From Dactylis glomerata (lineage: Eukaryota; Streptophyta; Magnoliopsida; Poales; Poaceae), in NCBI GenBank assembly GCA_007115705.1, contig QXEO01000211.1, positions 3,061,417 to 3,125,416 on the forward strand: DNA of 64,000 bases. Reading direction: 5' to 3'. Shown in pieces: positions 55,811 through 64,000 of the stretch; position 1 is the first letter of the stretch; each line of letters begins with the position of its first letter. A program made the translations under genes and the position numbers. The notes below the pieces were generated by a model, which was not told where the DNA came from, did no database searches, and saw only the letters and a list, made by a program, of their open reading frames with translations.

Positions 55811-57538
55811 TGAAGGGATTCGCAGCATAGTAAATCAAAAAATTTCCTACGGATGCGAACAAGAAAGCCAAGATCTAATCTAGGAGATGTAATCAACGAG
55901 AGAGGTAGATGAGATCTTCATACCCTTGAAGATTCGCACAGCGGAAACGTTCAATAGAACATGGTTGACGTAGTCGTACTTGCCGTCTCCTCCTCGCGAT
56001 CCGATCCGATCCTACGCCGCAAGTGGCGGCGCCTCCGAGAGTTGCACACGTGCGGTGCAGCGACGTCTCCTCCTTCCTTGGTCCAGCAAGTATGGTGGAG
56101 AGATAGATTGGATCAGCAGCACGACGGCGTGGTGCTTATGGTGGAGAGTTTCTGCGGCAGGGCTTCGCCTACACGCAGTCGCGAGAGAGAGAGAGGGAGG
56201 GCAGCAGTTGGCGGCTAGGGTTTAGGTTAGGGGTAGAGAGGGCTGCGCCCTTGCCCCCTATATATAGAGGGGTGGCCGGCCAGCTTGGCCTCTCCCCAAA
56301 CCCTAGGGCGCCGACTTGGAGTAGGAAGAGTGGGGGGCAAGTTTCCCCCCCTTCCTCCTTTGAAGACTCCCTTAGGGTTTCCCCTTGGGCTGGCCGGCTG
56401 GGCCTTAGGGGCCTTGTGCGCCTGGCCCAGGGCGGCCAGGGCACTTCCCCTTAGGCCCACGCAGGCCTCCATCAAGTGGGCCCACGTTGGTCCCACTCCG
56501 GAACCTTCTAGAACCTTCCGGTACAATACCGATAAACTCCGAAACCTTTCCGGAATCCAAAAACTGCTTTCCTTTATATGAATCTTATTCTCCGGACCAT
56601 TCCGGAACCTCTCGTGACGTCCTGGATCTCATCCGAGACTCCGAACTAAAACTCATAAACCAATTATCCATTCTATCCTAGCATCGATACACGTTAAGTG
56701 TGTGACCCTACGGGTTCGAGAATATGTAGACATGATCTTCTATCAATAATCAACAGCGGGATCTGGAAACCCATATTGACTCCCACATATTCATCGATGA
56801 TCATATCGAATGAACCACGATGTCAGGATTCAATTAATCCCGTATATGTATTCCCTTCGTCACACGATATTTTACTCGCCCGAGATTTGATCGTCGGTAT
56901 CGCCATACCTAGTTCAATCTCGTTCACAGCAAGTACTTTACTCGTTTCGTAATCCGATATCACTTTGTGATTAACTCATTAACCACATGCTTGCAAGCGG
57001 TGTTGATATCGATTACCGAGTGGGCCCGAAGTATATCTCTCCGACTTGGGAGGGACAAATTCCATCTCGATACATACAACCCAACAAGTACTTTCCGATC
57101 ACCTGAGAGACACCTTTATTATCACCCTCACATAGGATGACGTTTGATGACTTCAAAGCTTTCTTCCGATACTAGGGAGTTGTATTATCTCATGGTCTAA
57201 GGAATACAATACATGACATAGGAAAAGCTTCGCAAAGATGAACACGATGACACGATCTAATTGCTCTGCTTTATTTGGGTCTGTCCATCACACCATTCTC
57301 CTAATGGTATGATCTCATTATTAATTGACAACTCATGTCTATGGTTAGGAAACCTTAACCATCATTAATCAATGAGCTAGTCCAGTAGAGGCGTACTAGG
57401 GACACGGTGTTGTTCATAAACCACACAAGTATTAATGTTTCCGCTTAATACAATTATAGCATGGAGTATAAACATTATCATGAACAAGAAATATGATAAT
57501 AACAATATTATTATTGCCTCTAGGGCATATTTCCTTCA
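55811..57538 (-). repeat. 3' LTR of the Angela-like Copia
   Basis: 1,728 bp with perfect 6-bp inverted ends TGAAGG/CCTTCA. A TATATATAG box read on the minus strand lies at about 56258-56267 in a GC-rich context, as in BARE-type LTR promoters. Confidence 0.93.
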
Positions 57539-57552
57539 GTCTCCCACTTGCA
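57539..57552 (-). other. Polypurine tract of the Angela-like Copia
   Basis: Minus strand CAAGTGGGAGAC ends at the LTR start, matching the BARE/Angela PPT context. Confidence 0.8.
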
Positions 57553-57801
57553 CTAGAGTCAATAATCTAGTCATACTTGCGCCTTTAACACCTATGGCAT
57601 TCCGGTGTTCTTCATACGCGTTGCACGTGGTAAACCTTATCTACGGATCTGACACTTTCAGGTCCGTTTGTATTTGCATATTCTTTTGCGTCAGCACGCA
57701 TTACTCATCTTGTATGAGATAGCATCGTATAAACATGGTCTTCTGGTGAGACCTTTGTTTCTTTGCCGAGACTATGTTGTCACTATTGTCATACAATAGA
57801 A

Positions 57802-58065
57802 CTACATAGTACTAGCACACTTAGAAAAATAGCGATATCCACCGTGCGTCAAAATACTCATTGGTCCGCACACATCGGTATGTATGATTTCCAACAAGTC
57901 CGTTGCTCGCTCCATTATTCCGGAGAACGGGTTTTTGATCATCTTGCCCATGAGGCATGGCTTGCACGTGTCAAATGATTCAAAATCAAGAGACTTCAAA
58001 AGTCCATCAGAATGGAGTTTCTTTATGCGTTTTACGCCAATATGACCTAGACGACAGTGCCACAA
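57802..58065 (-). pseudogene. Integrase N-terminal fragment next to the 3' LTR
   Basis: Minus-strand frame MWHCRLGHIGVKRIKKL ... CKPCLMGKM ... DLLEIIHTDVCGPM. This is the GAG-pre-integrase HHCC zinc region and the start of the integrase core with its first Asp. It is better preserved than the rest of the interior. It lies 260 bp from the 3' LTR, downstream of an RNase H trace, which is not its normal place in a Copia element. Confidence 0.85.
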
Positions 58066-58099
58066 ATAAGTTGAATTATCACTATCTACTTTGCATCTT

Positions 58100-58960
58100 T
58101 ATGCCGCTTCTAAAGCGATTATATACTTAGCCCTCGTTGCAGTGTCCGCCACAATATTAACATTGGAACTCATCCAAGTCATCATGGAACTTTCTTCCAT
58201 CTTATTGTGCCACCTTCTAATCTCAAAACAAATAGCTTAAAAATTGAGATAAAATTTTACTTGTATGTGTGACAAAGCCAATGTAACTCATTGCAATGAA
58301 CCATTTGTCACTTCTGCATACAGAACATATTCTTACTTCTTCGAAAGTGCATAAGAATATCTTTTACTATTGTCCAACGATCATCATATGAATGCTATAA
58401 CCTTTAGAGCATTGGACACATCTGGATCTACATATCATGGTATACAAGATTGATAAAATCATTCTTGTGGTTTTACTCATCAAGTGTCAAAACAATTGAT
58501 TCTTGCTCCAACCTCTTCCATGCAACAAGAACCGTTCTTATTGTTTCCATATTGAATAAATTCAATATTTCATCTATGTACTCTGGCAAAACTATATTAG
58601 TGCCTCAATCTATCTGCATAGACATTGATGCATAATATTCTGGTTTTACCTAAGTCTTTCATCAAAAACTATTTTTTTTAATGAAAACTTAACAATATCA
58701 AGAAAAACACATAATTTCCAATGAACGATATGTTATCTACATAAAGCATTAGAAATATGTCTTAGCGCTCCCACTTACTTTCTTGTAAATACAAGCATCT
58801 TCAAATATCTTGATGAAATTAACACTTTAACATTTTCATCATTGAAGATTCCAACTTCGCTATGCTTACTTCTACCATAGAAGTTTGCATACATATCTAG
58901 CAACCTTTGAATCAACAAAACCCATTGGGTCGTGTCAGTTACACGTCCTTGGTGTGCATT
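58100..58960 (-). pseudogene. Decayed reverse transcriptase/RNase H region
   Basis: On the minus strand short segments match Copia RT-RH in order: KDLGK at 58648-58662 (RT has KDLGEA), a PYVDPDVSNAL-like remnant of the CTRPDVSYAL segment, and TVADTATRAKYIIALEAA-like at about 58105-58155 (RNase H has STTEAEYIA). Many stops and shifts. Recognised by eye only. Confidence 0.55.
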
Positions 58961-59879
58961 CCGGTAGAGGAACGTTGTTTCGTTTATTCAACTATCATAT
59001 CTCAATATGTAATTATTGCTAGAATAATTCATATGACGAAGTCAGGGCCCATCATCGCTTCTTTGTATATTGTTGGTTACTATTATCTAATAATATCTCG
59101 TCCTCAAATCTTACTATTTGATTACGACCAACTTGGTTAAATAGGAACTTCGATGTCGTAACTACAACATATTGTAGACGCGTGAGCTATGAATGTAGTT
59201 GCCGCTTCCAGAACATTTTCTGGTGTTGCGCTACTCCGATCATCTTGCTCAGATTCAACAACCTCATCAAGTTCTATCTTCCTCCCACTTAAACCTTTCG
59301 CGAGAAAACTCCTTCATAAGAAATTCACTTCTTTTAGTGACAATCACTATGTGTTTGGGTTCATAGTAGAAGGAATACCCATCGACATTCTTTGGGATAA
59401 CCTACAAAGACTTACTAATCCGATTTTGGTTGTAAACATTTTACACATATGCCTTGCATACCAAAATTCAAGAAAAGACAACTATAACTTATATGGTGTC
59501 ATTTCGGCAGATTATGATGGCACTCTATTCAGTGAAAAGCGGTAGTCTCTAAAGCATAATCCACAAATTATATTGGTAGTTTATTTCATTATTGATCTAA
59601 CCATGTCAAACAAGGTTTGATTACATCCATCGAAAACTCCATACTCCTATAGTGTTTATCACGATGCAAGTTTGTGGAACAATTCCCCTAACTCTTAGAT
59701 GTTTGCTAAACTTGTAACTCAAATATTCTTCTTTATGATCCAATCATAAAAATTTGAATTTTTCTTGTTACAATAATTTCCACTTCATAAATTGAACAAT
59801 TTCAATTATTTCATACTTCTATCTCATCAAGTAGATATACAATACATCTATTTGAATCATTGATGAAATAGAAAATACA

Positions 59880-60180
59880 CCATGATCGACTTCACACCAT
59901 GGACTACATACATCAACATGTACGATCTCCATTTAGTTAGTCGCTAGTTCTGTCCATGGCCCATGAACGGAGTTTAATCATCTTTAGGAAAAGTCTCACA
60001 AGCGTCAATCAATTCAAAATCAAATGACTCGAAAATCTATCAATATAGAATTTCTTTCATGTTTTGTTTCCAATATGACTTAAACGGCGGTGTCATATAT
60101 AAGTGAAATTCTTTTTGTCTTGCGACCTTTAGCATCAGTGTTATAAATGTTTATTTTACCGACAAGATAATAATAATCTA
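59880..60180 (-). pseudogene. Second, more decayed integrase-region copy
   Basis: DNA similar to 57841-58110 in the same orientation: both share TCACA/TCAAATGATTC, CAAAATCAA, GACTCGAAAA or GACTTCAAAA, AATATGAC and ACGGCGGTGTC/ACGACAGTGCC in order. It sits in the expected position for integrase, upstream of the RT trace. Confidence 0.6.
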
Positions 60181-60834
60181 TCCATCGATTATGGAAGACG
60201 GTAATAATTTGAACAACCATTGCTCTCATAATACCAGAACAAAATAACAATTATTAAGTTCATGAAATATATTGAAGGCTAGGTTTGATGTCGACGAGAA
60301 GCACAATAACACTTTTATTTGTATCTCGACATGCATCATTACCATATTCTTTTACTAGTTACTTAGGCCATTGTACTTCTTGTATTGTGTTGCTTTGTAT
60401 GACATTTCATACCAACAAATCAGTATCGAATACCCAAGAATTACATTGTTAATGAGCAAAAGAATTCATCTATAACATGTATATCATTTATATATCTGAG
60501 CTGGACAATTCCAGTCTTTTCCTTTTTCTACCAAATAATTTTGCAGATCCTATTTAGCATTTCCTCTCTTTTTAGAAGAATCTATCGACATCAATAGTGG
60601 CATCAATCATTTGACACATAGTCCAAAGGATTTTTAGTCAAATACTAATAGCCTTGGATTTTGCACTTTGAAGTGGATCGCCATCATCATATGATTGGTA
60701 TTCTTCCAGATTCCATTCTTTAGTCTTCTTTCGGTATAGCAAAACAATTTAGCCGATACCTTTTCATTCGTCCTATCATGACATCTTTCATGATGAAACT
60801 ACTATAGCTTATAAGGATGAATGCAAGTATAATA

Positions 60835-61035
60835 TTAGTTCCCAAACTTTTGGGTGATCGGGACGCCTAGCATCTTCAATCTTTGCATATAGTCATACAA
60901 TATGAGCATATGTTCTTTTACTAAATTATACTTCATCATTTTGCAAACAATCAAAGTCTTAGATATCAAATATCTTTCACTTCTTATTTGTTTCTGAAAC
61001 AATTCTTTCAGCTCGATGATCACTTTGATTCTCAA
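60835..61035 (-). pseudogene. Decayed gag fragment
   Basis: A 66-codon minus-strand frame with QIRSERYLISKTL and MKYNLVKEHMLILYDYMQRL, similar in pattern to the Copia gag (UBN2-type) stretch. No start or zinc knuckle is seen. Confidence 0.45.
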
Positions 61036-62497
61036 ACAATTTTGAAGATCAATTTATCATGAAGGCAAACATATGATCTTTAGATACTAAACTTGAATCG
61101 TTGCTCTTAGATTAATACAATTTATTAAATCCTATGGAGCAAGCAAGGTTTGCTAAAGTTTGCAATAGGACTTAATCTTTAGTCTTGACATTCTAACTAA
61201 ATGGCACTAGACCGAAAAGTGATTATCCAGAATTCTATAGTTCTTTTAACTCAATTAAGCTAAGTGTCGGTGGGAAACGGTGCCAAAGACTACAACGACT
61301 TATGCAAATACAACAAGATTTAGTTCAAGATAATTAGTTCAAGTTAATCAAATTACTAATGAACTCCCACTAAATTCAACATCCCTCAAGTTGTTTAGTG
61401 AACACGATCCAAATTCACCACACCTAATCCGATCTTCACGAGAAGAGATGTGGTTTCAATGGTGGACAACTCAGTGTCGATCATATCATTCATATGACTC
61501 ATGATTAACCTTTCGGTTCATGTGTTCCGAGGCCATGTCTGTACATGCTAGGCTCGTCAAGTCAAACCCAAGTATTTTCCGCGTGTGCAAAACTGGCTTG
61601 CACCCGTTGTATGTGAACGTAGAGTTTATAGCACCCGATCATCACGAGGTGCTTGAAAACGACGAACTTTCGCAACGGCGCATACGAGGGGAGAACACAA
61701 TTTTATCTTGATCTTTAAGTGAGGAATCATCTTATAATGCTACCGTCGCGATCTAAGCACAATAAGATACATAAAAGGATAAACATCACATGCATATAAT
61801 TTTATGTGACATGGTATAGCCAATCTCCGCGCCATGATCTCCATCTTGTGCGTGCCGGCATGATCTCCATCACTCCACCATGATTGCCTCCACCACGAAT
61901 AGCAACTACAACTATTGCTAACTACTTAGCGATAAAGTAAAGCTATTACATGGCGTATAAGAAGTTGACACGCAGGTCATACACAATTATAAAGACAACC
62001 ATATGGCTCCTGCCGGTTGTGAACTCATCGACATGCAAGTCGTGAAAGATTACAAAACATGATCATCGCATACATCTCAATTCATACACATCATGTCTTG
62101 GGCCATACCATATCACAAAACACTCCCTGCAAAAACAAGTTAGACGCCTCTACTTTGTTGTTGCATGTTTTACGTGGCTTATGGGAGTAGCAAGCTAAGA
62201 ACGATTCTTACCTACGAAAGCCACAACGGTGATATTATGGTTGCTAACATCCGTTGTAAATCTCATGACTACTATAGTGAGAGAAACTGGCATCCACCAG
62301 CCGCATGTGTGGAACAAGCCACACGTCAAGTGCGGAGCCGGTCTCGCGAACGCGGTCGCGTAAAGTTGGCCTGGACCGCTTCGATCTCACTATACCGCGC
62401 CATAAGAAATACACAACAAGAGGTTTGCAACAGAAAACATCAACGCCCGCAACAAGCATGTTGCGTTCTACTCGTGAAACACATCTACGCATAGATC
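61036..62497. other. 5' internal region of the Angela-like Copia, mostly non-coding
   Basis: Leader between PBS and gag read on the minus strand. No credible coding sequence. About 1.4 kb long, as in BARE-type elements with long leaders. Confidence 0.6.
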
Positions 62498-62511
62498 TAG
62501 CTCTGATACCA
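62498..62511 (-). other. Primer binding site of the Angela-like Copia (tRNA-iMet)
   Basis: Minus strand TGGTATCAGAGCTA, one base after the 5' LTR end, complementary to initiator tRNA-Met. Confidence 0.9.
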
Positions 62512-62512
62512 C

Positions 62513-64000
62513 TGAAGGGATTCGCAGCATAGTAAATCAAAAAATTTCCTACGGATGCGAACAAGAAAGCCAAGATCTAATCTAGGAGATGTAATCAACG
62601 AGAGAGGTAGATGAGATCTTCATACCCTTGAAGATTCGCACAGCGGAAACGTTCAATAGAACGTGGTTGACGTAGTCGTACTTGCCGTCTCCTCCTCGCG
62701 ATCCGATCCGATCCTACGCCGCAAGTGGCGGCGCCTCCGAGAGTTGCACACGTGCGGTGCAGCGACGTCTCCTCCTTCCTTGGTCCAGCAAGTATGGTGG
62801 AGAGATAGATTGGATCAGCAGCACGACGGCGTGGTGCTTATGGTGGAGAGTTTCTGCGGCAGGGCTTCGCCTACACGCAGTCGCGCGAGAGAGAGGGAGG
62901 GCAGCAGTTGGCGGCTAGGGTTTAGGTTAGGGGTAGAGAGGGCTGCACCCTTGCCCCCTATATATAGAGGGGTGGCCGGCCAGCTTGGCCTCTCCCCAAA
63001 CCCTAGGGCGCCGACTTGGAGTAGGAAGAGTGGGGGGCAAGTTTCCCCCCCTTCCTTCTTTGAAGACTCCCTTAGGGTTTCCCCTTGGGCTGGCCGGCTG
63101 GGCCTTAGGGGCCTTGTGCGCCTGGCCCAGGGTGGCCAGGGCACTTCCCCTTAGGCCCACGCAGGCCTCCGTCAAGTGGGCCCACGTTGGTCCCACTCCG
63201 GAACCTTCTAGAACCTTCCGGTACAATACCGATAAACTCCGAAACCTTTCCGGAATCCAAAAACTGCTTTCCTTTATATGAATCTTATTCTCCGGACCAT
63301 TCCGGAACCTCTCATGACGTCCTGGATCTCATCCGAGACTCCGAACTAAAACTCATAAACCAATTATCCATTCTATCCTAGCATCGATGCACGTTAAGTG
63401 TGTGACCCTACGGGTTCGAGAATATGTAGACATGATCTTCTATCAATAATCAACAGCGGGATCTGGAAACCCATATTGACTCCCACATATTCATCGATGA
63501 TCATATCGAATGAACCACGATGTCAGGATTCAATTAATCCCGTATATGTATTCCCTTCGTCACACGATATTTTACTCGCCCGAGATTTGATCGTCGGTAT
63601 CGCCATACCTAGTTCAATCTCGTTCACAGCAAGTACTTTACTCGTTTCGTAATCCGATATCACTTTGTGATTAACTCATTAACCACATGCTTGCAAGCGG
63701 TGTTGATATCGATTACCGAGTGGGCCCGAAGTATAATTCTCCGACTTGGGAGGGACAAATTCCATCTCGATACATACAACCCAACAAGTACTTTCTGATC
63801 ACCTGAGAGACACCTTTATTATCACCCTCACATAGGATGACGTTTGATGACTTCAAAGCTTTCTTCCGATACTAGGGAGTTGTATTATCTCATGGTCTAA
63901 GGAATACAATACATGACATAGGAAAAGCTTCGCAAAGATGAACACGATGACACGATCTAATTGCTCTGCTTTATTTGGGTCTGTCCATCACACCATTCTC
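62513..64000 (-). repeat. 5' LTR of the Angela-like Copia, incomplete at window edge
   Basis: Collinear with 55811-57298. About 240 bp are missing beyond the window, judging by the complete 3' LTR. Confidence 0.93.

Larger units (their letters stand above)
55811..64000 (-). mobile_element. Angela/BARE-like Copia retrotransposon, minus strand, far LTR truncated by the window
   Basis: The 3' LTR lies at 55811-57538 and the 5' LTR from 62513 past the edge. On the minus strand the LTR begins TGAAGGAAATATGCCCTAGA, the well-known Angela/WIS/BARE start with one variation. PBS and PPT are in place. The internal 5 kb contains only decayed gag, integrase and RT/RNase H traces. The LTRs are nearly identical over the shared 1,488 bp (about 11 differences by eye). 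The target duplication probably is CGAGC (55806-55810), partner not visible. Confidence 0.9.

Noticed and set aside
55961..56581. Open frames inside the Angela-like LTR (also at 62663-63281)
   Set aside because: GC-rich LTR leader sequence duplicated in both LTRs; no protein family is recognised.

Overview
This is plant nuclear DNA from a large, repeat-rich grass genome, most probably the Triticeae (wheat, Aegilops or barley group). The evidence is multi-exon genes with short GT-AG introns, a CDK-like kinase, a laccase and a mitochondrial oligopeptidase of plant type, and grass transposon families: an Angela/BARE-like Copia LTR, an Athila-type LTR element primed by tRNA-Asp, a CACTA element with a TNP2 gene, and Stowaway, Tourist and other MITEs. 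All assignments come from reading the sequence and from knowledge of the families. No database search was run.

Layout. (1) 0.5-2.7 kb, minus strand: an intact five-exon Ser/Thr kinase of the plant CDK-like (IBS1/At1g54610-type) family, 567 codons, with an N-terminal acylation signal. (2) 3.2-5.4 kb: two MITE-like elements and a CACTA end. (3) 6.4-18.2 kb: a Tork/Tnt1-like Copia element with perfect 5-bp target duplications, split inside its gag-pol frame by a 7-kb Athila-like Gypsy element that has no pol and its own perfect target duplication. (4) 18.2-32.7 kb: gene-poor DNA with MITEs, a 5'-truncated LINE with a 15-bp target duplication, a degenerate minus-strand locus at 22.8-24.1 kb, and decayed gene-fragment duplications. 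(5) 33.3-35.5 kb, plus strand: an intact five-exon laccase (580 codons) just downstream of a three-copy tandem repeat. (6) 37.1-43.8 kb, minus strand: a complete 17-exon mitochondrial intermediate peptidase (699 codons, HEFGH zinc site). Parts of its 3' end and flank reappear, decayed and in another order, on the far side of the laccase. (7) 44.6 kb to the right edge: a three-level nest. A CACTA element with two broken genes carries a minus-strand Tat-lineage Gypsy element, of which a 3' LTR, PPT, 61-bp tandem repeats and an antisense ORF are visible. That element is interrupted by a minus-strand Angela-like Copia whose far LTR runs off the window.

Only three genes look functional: kinase, laccase and peptidase. 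They belong to unrelated pathways (signalling, cell-wall/lignin oxidation, mitochondrial presequence processing), and nothing suggests coordinated function. The remaining substance of the window is transposon biology. Nearly all premature stops in the transposon genes can be explained by C-to-T changes, and the LTR divergences order the insertions consistently. Several elements are non-autonomous or chimeric, and the Tat element shows a tandem-repeat-bearing 3' region that is a plausible satellite precursor. I saw no rRNA genes, CRISPR arrays or bacterial-type operons.
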